DNA from: Balamuthia mandrillaris
Taxonomy: Eukaryota; Discosea; Longamoebia; Balamuthiidae
DNA: 64,000 nt
Direction: 5' to 3'
NCBI GenBank assembly: GCA_031835245.1
Contig: JAVKOQ010000004.1
Location: forward strand, 62,001 to 126,000
A program made the translations under genes and the position numbers. Positions within the stretch are counted from its first letter, which is position 1; the number at the start of each line of letters is the position of its first letter. This document shows, piece by piece, positions 53,103 through 63,375 of the stretch. The notes beneath the pieces were generated by a model. It searched no databases, was not told the origin of the DNA, and worked only from the letters and a program-made list of their open reading frames with translations.

Positions 53103-54633
53103 TATGCACACCTCCCATCAATATTCCTATTTGTTCTCTTGTCATACTTTTTGCACTTCTTTTTTCAGATAGTTTACCTTTATTTATAACCATAATTGAA
53201 TCTGCTAGTGCAAAAACTTCATCAAGTTCGTATGAGATTAATAAAATACATTTTTTCTTCTTTTTTTCTTCTAAAAGATAGTCATAAATCTGGTTAATAG
53301 CACCAACATCTAATCCTCTAGTTGGTTGAACAACAACTAATAATTTATGCTCTGAAAGGATTTCACGACCTACTACTGCTTTTTGTTGATTTCCACCAGA
53401 TAAAGATCTTGCAAGTGCATTTCCGTTTCAGTCTCCACGTACGTCAAATTTTTCTTGAATTTCTTTATAAAAACTTTTTAAAACTTTGTTTTTTATAAAA
53501 CTAAGTTTTTGAAATTTTGGATTATAAAGTTCTCTAATAATTGCATTTTCTCTAATAGTAAAATCGAGCACAATTGCATATTTATGTCTATCACCTGGAA
53601 TGTGTGAAATACCTGCTTTGTTTTTGTTTTTTACTGAAAAATTTGTGATATCAACAAGCTGTCCTGAGTTGTCTAGAATCTCAATTTTTCCTTCTTTTGG
53701 CTTTAAAATTCCTGAAATTACAAGCTCAATTTCTTCTTGACCATTTCCTTCAACACCTGCAATACCTAGAATTTCTCCTTCTTTAATTTCTATGTTAATG
53801 TTGGAAATTTCTTTGTTTTGTTTAGCGAAAATATCAGTCATCCGAAAGCCTGTTTTTTCTGATAAAATTCCACTTTGATTTTTTGGTATTACAACTTTTT
53901 TACCAACCATTGCTTCTGATAATTCATCAATTTGAACATTATCTAAAGTAGGAAAATGTTTTACAACTTTTCCTAATCTAATAACTGTTGCTTCATTAGC
54001 AACCGATTTTACTTCATGTAATTTATGAGATATGAAGATAATTGTTTTTCCACTATTTTTGAAAAAACGTAGAATGTCTAAAAATCCTTCAATTTCTTGT
54101 GGATTTAACACAGCAGTTGGTTCGTCGAATACTAAAATATCAGAATCCTTGAAAAGCATTTTCATAATTTCGACTTTTTGTTGGGTCGAAACTGTTGCAT
54201 CCCCAGTCTTCTGATCTAAATCAAAATGTAAATTATATTTATTTTGTAGTAGTGAAACTTTTATTCTTGCCAACTCATAGTCTACAAAAATTTTATTTTT
54301 TAAAAATTCACTACCTAAAATAATGTTTTCTAAATTTGTATAAGCATCAATTAATTTAAAATGTTGATGCACCATTCCTATTCCTAAATCTTTTGCTTCA
54401 TTAGGACTCTGAATAAAGCTACTTTTTCCATTTATTTTAATACTACCTTCGGTTGGAGTATAAATTCCAAATAAAATCGACATTAATGTTGATTTACCAG
54501 CACCATTTTCACCAATTAAGGTGTGAATAGTACCTTTCTTGATATTAATGTTGATGTTGTCATTTGCGACAAATTCTCCAAACTTCTTAGTAATTTGAAT
54601 AAATTCAATTGCATTTTGATTGTGGTTTAACAT
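53095..54633 (-). CDS. ABC transporter ATPase with two nucleotide domains (NupO-like)
   Basis: 512 aa. Domain 1 has Walker A GENGAGKSTL, a Q-loop region (IGMVHQHFKLIDAYT), Walker B ILVFDEPTAVLNP, and FISHKLHEV. Its signature is atypical (VSTQQKVEIMKML). Domain 2 has GVEGNGQEE in place of a proper Walker A, and signature LARSLSGGNQQKAVVGREIL with VVQPTRGLDVG. This pattern is normal for the RbsA/NupO group. It starts seven bases after a TATAAT with no ribosome site (leaderless). First gene of the operon. Confidence 0.92.
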
Positions 54634-54640
54634 AGTTTGA

Positions 54641-54646
54641 ATTATA
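54641..54646 (-). promoter_or_regulatory. Candidate -10 box for the BMP operon (leaderless)
   Basis: Minus-strand TATAAT, seven bases before the ATPase ATG, no Shine-Dalgarno. Confidence 0.5.
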
Positions 54647-54660
54647 TAGTTTTTTTTTTA

Positions 54661-55359
54661 TTATTTTAAAATTAAAAAATTATTTATTGTTTTTTTAATA
54701 ATATTTATTAAAAATTCTTTAGTTAATTGGTAACTTATAGAGTTTTGGTCTAATTTTGGAAAATTTTTTGATATTAATAATCTTCCTGAATTTTTATTAA
54801 AAATTGAACTTCAATTTCTATGATCTTGTTTATGCCCTTGTTGAAAATCTACTTCCTCTAGAAAGAAAGAATAGATGTTATTAATAATAATTTTTCTCTG
54901 CTGATCTTTTAAAGATTTATCAAATTTATAATTTATTTTTAAAATTAAGTAAACTTTAATTTGTTCAGGATTTTCTTGTACATAGTCATTATGCAATAAA
55001 TTCAAAGCTGCTATAGCATTGTTATGTGAATTAAGTTTTTCTACTTTAATATTTAACATAACAAAAATATTTCTAAATATAGCATATGAGTCATAACTAG
55101 ATTGAGTTGTACTTATCTGTTTTTTATGAATAATAACTTCTTTTTCTTTGTGATTTTTTGTATAAATAGATATTTTGCTTGTTAAAAATTCTTCAATTAT
55201 AAATCCTATAGCTGTTGAAGATTCAATGCAATTATTTTCATCTTCTAATAAGTTGTAATCTTCCAATTTTAAAACTAACTCGTTGCCATAAGCCTTAAAA
55301 ATCTGTTTTGCATAATTTTCAACTTTGCTTTGTAATACTTTTAAATTTCTATAGTACAT
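54661..55359 (-). CDS. Unrecognised protein next to a C5 methylase, probable restriction endonuclease
   Basis: 232 aa. No motif I can name. Visible elements: a charged N-terminal helix, LEDENNCIESSTAIGFIIEEFLTSKI, EVIIHKKQISTTQSSYDSYAIF, and LKINYKFDKSLKDQQRKIIINNIYSFFLEEVDF. The E...D/E..K patterns would fit a PD-(D/E)xK nuclease, but I cannot align one. The start at ATG 55357-55359 overlaps the methylase gene by 11 bases, so it is coupled to it. Position and size suggest the restriction partner of a Type II system. Confidence is from context only. Confidence 0.5.
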
Positions 55360-56599
55360 TATTTTTGTCCAAACTTTTTTTAATCGCAAATCCAATTGCT
55401 TTTGCTAGTAACGGAGGAACAGCATTTCCTATTTGCACAAGTTGTCATTTTTTAGAACCTTTAAAAATAAAGTCATCTGGGAAAGATTGCAAAGCTGCTA
55501 ATTCTCTTGGTGTTAAAACTCGTGGTAATTTTGGATGGATATTTACACCACCATGATTTTCTTTAATTGTACAGCTAGGTTCATTTCAAGGAGATTTCTT
55601 CCACCCATCTGAATAGTTTTTATAAACACTTTGTCCTTCAGGAGTATTTTTGATTCTTTCTTGCATTTCTTTTGAATGTTTTGTAAAAATATGATTTATT
55701 TCTTTATTTTCTTCTAAATACATATATTTTTCAATACATTCACCAAGAGTTTTATATTCTTTTTGTTGTAATATAGGTTTTGGGAAATAATTAATTTTGT
55801 TAATTTTATTTGCTATAAAAATTACTCTTTTTCTTGTTTGAGCAACTTCATAATCTGCACTATTTAAAGTGGTGACATTTATCTGATATCCTATATTTTT
55901 ATAGTCATTTATTATTTTTTGTTCTACTTGTCCATTTAACATTGTTCTTAAACCTTGAACATTTTCCATAAGAACAAATTTTGGTTGTAAATTTTTAACT
56001 ATTTCTAACATTTCTAGATATAGACTATTTCTTGGATCATCAACTACTCTATTTCCTGCCATAGAAAAACCTTGACAAGGAAATCCTCCTACTATTAAAT
56101 CGATATCTGTATCTTTAAATTTATTATAAAGTTCTTCTTTTACTTTAACATCTCTAATATCTCTAGTTTCGATAAGTTCTTCTTTTTTCTTTCTGTTTTG
56201 GAAATTATATACATAAGTTTCTACTGCGTCAGGCATAATTTCAACACTAGCTATTGGTTCAAAACCTGCCATAACTAAATCGCAAGATAATCCACCTGCG
56301 CCTGAAAATAGGTCTATAAATTTATAACCATTTTTATAATTAGAATTTCAACCATCTAATTTATTCATTTCTTTTAGCACATCAATGAACTGAACTTTTT
56401 CTTCAATTTTTCCTATTTTTTTATTACTACTAGCTTCTTTTTTATAGGATAATTTTCAATCTTGATAATGTGAGTCTAAAATTAAACATTTATTGTTTTG
56501 TTTTGTAGAAATCAAACTTTTTTTAGCTATTTCTTTTCTAATGAATTTTTGACTCACAGATTCTAATTTAGCAATTTCTGAAATTTTATAATATTTCAT
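55349..56599 (-). CDS. DNA (cytosine-5) methyltransferase with N-terminal HTH
   Basis: 416 aa. Motif I FIDLFSGAGGLSCDLVMAGF, motif IV GGFPCQGFSMAG (catalytic Cys), motif VI LMENVQGL, motif VIII QTRKRVIF, and motif X IGNAVPPLLAKAIG are all present. About 100 residues precede motif I and start with an HTH-like YYKISEIAKLESVSQKFIRKEI, as in excisionase or MerR N-termini. Such domains in some methylases bind their own promoter. The ATG has AGGAGT upstream. It probably protects against the 54661-55359 product; the target is unknown. Confidence 0.9.
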
Positions 56600-56653
56600 T
56601 TTAGACTCCTTTACATTGTTTATTGTACAAAAAATTTTTCTTTAACTTTAAAC

Positions 56654-56691
56654 AAAAAATAAAATCATATATTAATATGATTTTATTTTTT
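56654..56691 (-). terminator. Intrinsic terminator at the lepA 3' end
   Basis: A 17-bp stem of A/T-rich arms with a four-base ATTA loop; 5' arm 56654-56670, 3' arm 56675-56691. It overlaps the last codons and stop of lepA (56683-56685), so the lepA end is inside the hairpin. Confidence 0.75.
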
Positions 56692-58482
56692 GTTATCTGT
56701 ATCTGTTTTTAAAACAGCTAAAAATGCTTCTTGAGGAACATCTACTGTACCGAAGGATTTCATCCGTTTTTTACCTGCTTTTTGTTTCTCTAAGAGTTTT
56801 TTACGACGAGTAACATCTCCGCCGTATAATTTCGCTGTAACATCTTTACGATATGCTTTGATGGTTTCTCTTGCAATTACTTTTGAACCAATAACTGCTT
56901 GAACTGGCACTTCAAAGGAATGTCTAGGAATTGTTTCTTTTAATTTTTCAGTTAATTCTCTTCCTTTTTTATAAGCAAAATCTTTATGAACAATAATTGA
57001 AAGTGCATCTACTTTTTGACCATTTAATAAAATATCAAGTTTAATTAGATTTGATTCTTGATAACCAATTACTTCGTATTCAAAAGAACCATAACCTTTT
57101 GACATTGATTTTAATTTGTCAAAAAAATCAAAAATGATTTCAGATAAAGGCAGAATATAAACTAATTTTCTTCTTGATTTGTCTATGTATTCTAAGGATT
57201 CATAAACCCCTCTTTTATCTTGACACAAACCCATTATCGAACCTAAATATTCTTCAGGAACAAAAATTGTTGCTCTTATATAAGGTTCTTCTATTTTTTC
57301 AATTTGTGTTGGTTCAGGGAAAAAACTTGGATTTGAAATAGAAACAACTTCTTTATTAGTTTTTGTAATTCTAAATTCTACTGAAGGAGCAGTTGCAACT
57401 ATTGATAAATTAAATTCTCGTTCGAGTCTTTCTTGTAAAATCTCCATATGTAAAAGACCCAAAAATCCAATTCTAAAACCAAATCCTAAAGCTTTTGAAG
57501 ACTCAGGTTCGTAACTAATTGAAGAATCTGAAAGCGAAATTTTTTCTAATGAATCTTTTAGTAAATTATAATCTTGTGAATCAACAGGATAAAACCCTGT
57601 ATAAACTACGGGCTTTAATTTTTTATAACCAGGAAGTGCTGCTTTTGCTGGATTTGCAACTAAAGTAATAGTATCACCAACAGAAACATCCTTTGCGTTT
57701 CTAATTGAAGCTGCAATTCAACCCACTTCACCTGCAACAAGCTCTTCTTTTTTAAGCTCTTTTGGAGTTCTTACCCCTAATTCAATCACACCAAACTTCT
57801 TACCATTTGCCATGAACTTAAATTCGTCACCCACTTTAATAGAACCTGAAACAATTCTTACTAAAATAATTACTCCTCTGTAAATATCAAAATAAGAATC
57901 AAAAACTAGAGCTTTTAATTCTTTTTCATTTTCAACCACTTTTGGAGCTGGAATTTTATTAATAATTGCTTCTAAAACAGCTTCAATATTTGTGCCATTT
58001 TTAGCAGAAATTAAAATCGCATCATCTGTTGGAATACCAATAGCATTTTCTATTTTTTCTTTAACTCTGTCAACATCAGCTGCTGGCAAATCTATTTTGT
58101 TTATTATTGTAATTATTTCTAAATTATTTTCTATCGCTAGATAAACATTAGCAAGTGTTTGAGCTTCAATTCCTTGAGTTGCATCCACTAGTAATAAAGC
58201 ACCTTCAGTAGCAGCTAATGAACGTGAAACTTCATAAGTAAAATCCACATGACCTGGAGTATCAATTAAATGAAAAATATAGTCTTTATAATGAAGTTGA
58301 ACTGCGTTGAGTTTTATAGTTATTCCACGTTCTTTTTCAAGATCCATAGAATCTAAGTGTTGGGCTTGAAGTTCTCTTTTTTCAACTGCATTAGTCAATT
58401 CTAAAATACGATCTGCTAAAGTTGACTTACCATGATCGATATGAGCTATGATAGAAAAATTTCGAATCTTTTTGACATCCAT
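56683..58482 (-). CDS. lepA: Elongation factor 4 (LepA)
   Basis: Ribosome-associated GTPase acting on stalled ribosomes. It is 599 aa, the family size. [88 protein letters not shown], and the LepA-specific C-terminus [27 protein letters not shown]. One base separates it from the upstream small gene. The hairpin at 56654-56691 covers its 3' end. Confidence 0.96.
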
Positions 58483-58484
58483 AA

Positions 58485-58844
58485 TTATTTGTTAATTGGT
58501 GTAAAAAATGTGGATGATTGAACAGTGGAGATTAAGGATTGTTGATTAGCGTTGGCTTTATAATGAATTTCAGCTACTGGACGGATTGAATCATTGTGAA
58601 TATCTTGTTGTGATCAAATGATAGCTCAAACAATAACCACGATTGCAATCACGATTATAGAAACTAACAAAAAGAACAGTGCAACTCTTTCTGCTTTGTG
58701 TCTTTCTTTAAATCTTAAAAATCTCTTATAAAAGATAATGTTTTCTTTTGGTTCTTGACCTTCAACATCTAATTTAATTGGATGTGTTTGAATATTAGTA
58801 TCTTCGATGAAGTACTCTTTTGCTTCTTTTTTAAATTTTGCCAT
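58485..58844 (-). CDS. Small single-pass membrane protein
   Basis: 119 aa. The charged N-terminus ([17 protein letters not shown] to [12 protein letters not shown]) is followed by one membrane helix ([21 protein letters not shown]) and about 38 residues outside the membrane. Function unknown; it sits between hup and lepA and is probably co-transcribed (11 bases from hup, 2 bases from lepA). One TGA is Trp. Confidence 0.65.
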
Positions 58845-58855
58845 TTTAACAACTT

Positions 58856-59128
58856 TTATTTCAACATATCTTTTAGATTTTTAGAAGGTTTAAATTTTGC
58901 AACCATTTTGGCAGGAATATTAACTTCAGATTTTGTTATAGGATTAATTGCTGTACTTTGTTCTTTAAAAACACCTTGGAATGTTCCAAATCCTGCAATT
59001 ACAACCTTATCCCCTCTTTTAATTTGGCTTGTTACAATATCAAAAAATGAGTTCAAAACTGCTTCAGTGTCTTTATGTGTAAGTTGAGTTTCATCTACTA
59101 TTAAGTCTAATAATTCTTTTTTGTTCAT
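58856..59128 (-). CDS. hup: HU-family DNA-binding protein
   Basis: 90 aa nucleoid protein. MNKKELLDLIVDETQLTHKDTEAVLNSFFDIVTSQIKRGDKVVIAGFGTF is the HU dimerisation core. The DNA-binding arm segment (NPITKSEVNIPAKMVAKFKPSKNLKDML) lacks the usual RNP motif spelling but has the family length. The ATG has AAAGGAAATC upstream. Confidence 0.95.
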   Translation of the reverse strand: MNKKELLDLIVDETQLTHKDTEAVLNSFFDIVTSQIKRGDKVVIAGFGTFQGVFKEQSTAINPITKSEVNIPAKMVAKFKPSKNLKDMLK

Positions 59129-59186
59129 AATGATTTCCTTTGCTTTGTTTGGGTTAATAAATTATTTATATTTTACTTTATTTTCT

Positions 59187-60488
59187 TTATTTTTCTTTTT
59201 TATTTTTATAAATTATTTTAATTGGACAACCTGAAAAACCAAAATAGTTTCTAAATTGATTTTCAATATATCTTTGATAAGAAAAATGAATTAAATTTTT
59301 ATCATTAACAAAAAATAAAAAAATAGGAATATTTGCTTGAATTTGTTGAGCAAATTTAATATTTAATTTTTTTCCACGAACACTTGGTGGAGGTTGTAAC
59401 ATTTGAATATCTAAAATGAATTGATTAAGGGCATTAGTAGAAACTTTTTTATCTAAATTATTTTTGACTTCTAAAATTGTTTCTCTTAATTTAGAAATTC
59501 TACTTCCTGTTTGTGCTGAAATAAAACAAATTGGAGCTCAGTCTAAAAACTTGTAATTTTGCTTCATTTTCTTCATAAAAATGTGCTGAGTGTTTGTTTC
59601 TTTTTCAATTAAATCTCATTTATTTACTACTAAAATTATTGGTTTTTGTTTTTCAAAAGCATAACCTGCTAAACGAGCATCAAAATGTGATAATTCTTGT
59701 GTAGCATCTATTAAAATCAAAGATAATTGAGCATCATCTAGTGAATTAAAAGCTCTTAAAAGTGCATAAAAATCTACAGATTGGGCAATTTTGGATTTTC
59801 TAATAATTCCAGCAGTATCTATAATTTCAAAATCTATTTTGTCAATTTTAATAAAACTAGAAACTGAATCACGTGTTGTTCCTGCTATTGGAGAAACAAT
59901 GGAGCGATTTTCATTTGCTAATTTATTTAATAAAGTAGATTTTCCAGCGTTTGGTTTTCCTATAATTGCCAACCTAAATGCTTCATTTTCCTTCTCTTTT
60001 GTAAAATCTAAACTTCTAATTGTTTCATCTAATAAATCACCAACTCCTTCTCCATGAATAGCTGAAATTGGAAAAATATGTTCAAAACCTAGTGAATAAA
60101 TTGAAGTATCAAAAAATTTGTTTCCTTCTAGTTTATTAGCTGCGATTAAAACTTTTTTGCTTGATTTTCGAAGCAAATCTATAACAAAATGATCATCTGA
60201 ATCTATTTCAACTCTACCATCTACTAAAAAAATAATTAAATTTGCTTCTTCTATTGCTATTTGAGTTTGAATTCTAATTTGTTCTTGAAATGATTTGTTT
60301 TCTATTTCAATTCCGCCTGTGTCTATGAGATAAAATTCCTTTCCTGCTCATTCAACTTTTGAATAAATTCTATCTCGAGTAACGCCAGGGCTATCGTGAA
60401 TTATTGAAACCTTTTTTCCTACTAATTTGTTAAATAATGTAGATTTTCCTACATTTGGTTTACCAATTAGAGCAACAATGTTCTTCAT
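59187..60488 (-). CDS. der: Ribosome assembly GTPase Der (EngA)
   Basis: Double-GTPase for 50S assembly. It is 433 aa. First G domain: [28 protein letters not shown]. Second: [52 protein letters not shown]-like C-terminal domain ([32 protein letters not shown]) ends it. One base separates it from cmk. Several TGA codons are Trp. Confidence 0.96.
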
Positions 60489-60489
60489 T

Positions 60490-61158
60490 TTATAGTAATT
60501 TCTGTTCTACAAGTTTACAAATTTGACTTACTACTTGATCAAAAGTTAAATTTGTTGAATCAATAAAAATTGAATCTTCTGTTTTATGAAGAGGATTAAC
60601 TTTTCGATTCATATCATTTTGATCTCGTTTTTCAATTTCTTCTAAAATACTTTGAAAATTGGTTTCTAAATTAAGTTCTTTGTTTTGTTCAACTCTTCTT
60701 TTAGCTCTCACATTTGAATCAGCTCATAGAAAAATTTTTAATTCTGCTTGAGGCATAACAACAAAAGTAGTGTCCCTACCTTCCATTATTATTCCTTTGT
60801 GATTTTGTTGAAAATCTTTTAAAATATCAACAATTAACTCTCTTATTTTTGGAAACTTCGCTATTAATGAAGCATTTTTAGAAATAATATCTAATCTTAA
60901 TTCATCATCTACTTTTTGCTTTTCTAGTAAAATAGAACCATCTTCTAAAAGTTGTAATAAAGAATTATTCCAGTGTTTCAAAATTGATTTCTCATTATCA
61001 ATTTTTACTTCATTTTTATAACAAAAATAAGCAATGACTCTATACAATGAACCAGTATTTACAAATAAATAATTATATTTTTTTGCGATTGTTTGAGCTA
61101 TAGATGACTTTCCAGCACCTGAAGGTCCATCAATAGCAATATTAATTTTTTTGTCCAT
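60490..61158 (-). CDS. cmk: Cytidylate kinase
   Basis: CMP/dCMP to the diphosphate. It is 222 aa. P-loop [54 protein letters not shown], and [11 protein letters not shown] are family motifs. The start is ATG 61156-61158 with GGAG upstream; a longer frame from 61194 adds an unlikely N-terminus. A TGA is Trp. Confidence 0.95.
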
Positions 61159-61230
61159 ATAACTCCAATTATTGTTAATATTTAATAATAACAAATTTTA
61201 AGTTTTTACAAACACAAAAATTAATTATTC

Positions 61231-61434
61231 TTAGATTGTACCTGTTTGACCTATAGAAATAAAGACAGAAATTAGTCCATAAATAGCTGATATGACAAGA
61301 GCTAGACCAACACAAATCACTAATCCGACTGCAAAATATTTTCACAAAGTTTTTAAATTAATTTTGGCTATAGAAGTTTGATTTTGTTTACGTAGTTTGA
61401 GTTTTAAATTGTTTAAATAATATTCAAAATTCAT
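61231..61434 (-). CDS. Small single-pass membrane protein
   Basis: 67 aa. A basic N-terminal half (NLKLKLRKQNQTSIAKINLKTL) and one membrane helix (YFAVGLVICVGLALVISAIYGLISVFIS). It is two bases after the permease at 61437. One TGA is Trp, so standard-code searches would miss it. It may belong with the sugar transporter by position, or may be a non-specific small protein. Confidence 0.5.
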
Positions 61435-61436
61435 AA

Positions 61437-62408
61437 TTATCCTTTAATTGTTGAACCTTGTTTTGAAATAGCATTTAAAATTCTTTTTCTAAATCCAAAA
61501 TAGATTATAAACATCGGCAGAATTGCTAAAATAGCTCCGGCCATTCTAATATTTTTTAAAAATGGAATTTGACCCTCATCTTCTGCTGGATTTCTACCCA
61601 CATCTAGTAATCAAATATTAATAACTTTAATATTAGAATTTCCTTCTAAAATCAATAGTGGTCATAATAATCCATTTCAAGCTGCAAAAGCTGTAAGAAT
61701 ACCCACTGTTCAAATTGTTGGACTAACAAGTGGTATAGCTACCTTGAAAAAGAAGGAAATATTTGAACATCCATCTACCATAGCTGCTTCTTTAATTCGA
61801 TCTGAGATTTCTTCAAATGCATTTCTAAACATAAATCCAGAAAAAACTGATGCTGCAAAAGGTGCAACTAAAGCTAAAATGGTACCTGGTTGCTCATTTC
61901 AAAATAAAATAATAACAACACGATATTGACCAATTAATAAAGCTGTTTCTGGTAATAATAAAATGGATAAAAAGATTAATCAAGAAGTTTTTTTGTATTT
62001 TCACTTTTTAAGTGAAAAAGCATAACCAAATGTTATTGAAAAGAAAATTTTTCCAATTACTGAAATTAAAGTGATTAAAATTGTTCAACCTAAAGCTTGA
62101 CCATAACCTTCTTGAAAAGCTGCAGAAAAATTACTTCATTCTAAAGAGCGTGGATAATAAATTTGAACTCTTGAATCAATAACTTGCTCTTTGGGAGCTA
62201 GTGCATAAGTTATCATAAAATAAAAAGGAAAAATGATGAAGATACCAAAAATAAATAAAACTACAAATTTAAATATAAAAGAAGCAACATTTTTTCATAT
62301 TGAGGTTTCTTTTACTTGTGAAGAAATTAACTCTGCTGCTCTTCTAGTTTTTAAAATTGCTAACTTATTTCTTAAGAAAATGAGAAGCTTTAATTTTGTT
62401 CCGTACAT
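61437..62408 (-). CDS. Sugar-type ABC transporter permease (MsmG/UgpE-like, MG189-like)
   Basis: 323 aa. The EAA loop is complete: FEEISDRIKEAAMVDGCSNISFFFKVAIPLVSPTI, with AWNGLLWPLLIL after it. About six membrane helices after a basic N-terminal region. The ATG at 62406-62408 has AGGAGAAAG upstream and lies inside the 3' end of the partner permease (44-base overlap). Compared with the cassette at 5-8 kb, this copy keeps a better EAA motif. Confidence 0.88.
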
Positions 62409-63375
62409 TTCTTTCTCCTAATTTTGATATAATCAATAAAATTGTGTTTATTCCTTTTTTGAGCACAATTGAAAGAGCTAAACCATAAATAAACAAGTAA
62501 ATTGTGGAAACTCCAGCGAATGTGAAGTTTGAGCTTCTAACTTGCTTGTAAATATAAAGTAAAATTGTTGAACCACCATTACTTTGGGCAATATCTGCAT
62601 CAGAAAAAATACCAATTGGAAAGACTTTGATACCTCCGATTATTCCCATTGTTATTAAAAAATTAATTGTTCTAGATACTGAAGGAAGTGTTATTTTAAA
62701 AAATTGCTTAAATGAACTAGCCCCATCAATTGAAGCTGCTTTATACAATGTTGGATTTACAGATAACATTGCAGTTGTTAAAATTAAAACTTGAAAAGCA
62801 AGTGAACGTCAAATTCCTGAAAACAATATAACTACTAATGCATAAAACGAATTTGCATCTCCACTATTTAGTCATCTTGTTTTACTATTGAATAAATTAT
62901 TTACAAATCCACCTTCTGTTGCAAAAACATAAGAAAAAGCTAAAGAAACAGCAATTCCTGATGTGACATATGGTAAGAAGAAAATTGTTTGTCAAAAACC
63001 TCTTGCCCATTTACGATAAATACTTGCAATTGTTGAAGAAATTAAAAGCGAAATCATTAAAGTAATTGGAAGAGAAACAATAGCAAAAATTGTTGAATTC
63101 CTTATTCCTAATTGAAAAAATGGATCTTCTAAAACATCACTAAAAGCTGAAAATCCAAAGTGAACTAAAGACTTGTTATTTTCATCTTCATTTAATATCA
63201 CTGATTCTTTAACAGCATAGATAAAAGGAAGTAAAGTAAAAAGTAAAATTATTAAAATTGAAGGAAGCAATAACAAAAATGGTTTTCAAAATTTTTGTTG
63301 CTTATAAAGGATTCCAATCTCAAAATGTGTTTGTTTTTTTAACAATTTTAAACGCAACTTGTATCACAAATTCAT
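62365..63375 (-). CDS. Sugar-type ABC transporter permease (MsmF/UgpA-like, MG188-like)
   Basis: 336 aa. N-terminal tail of about 30 residues, first helix FLLLLPSILIILLFTLLPFIYAV, and the EAA loop LSVNPTLYKAASIDGASSFKQFFKITLPSVSRTI. The ATG overlaps the ATPase stop (TAATG) and the 3' end overlaps the next permease by 44 bases. Two TGA codons near the start are Trp. Confidence 0.88.
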
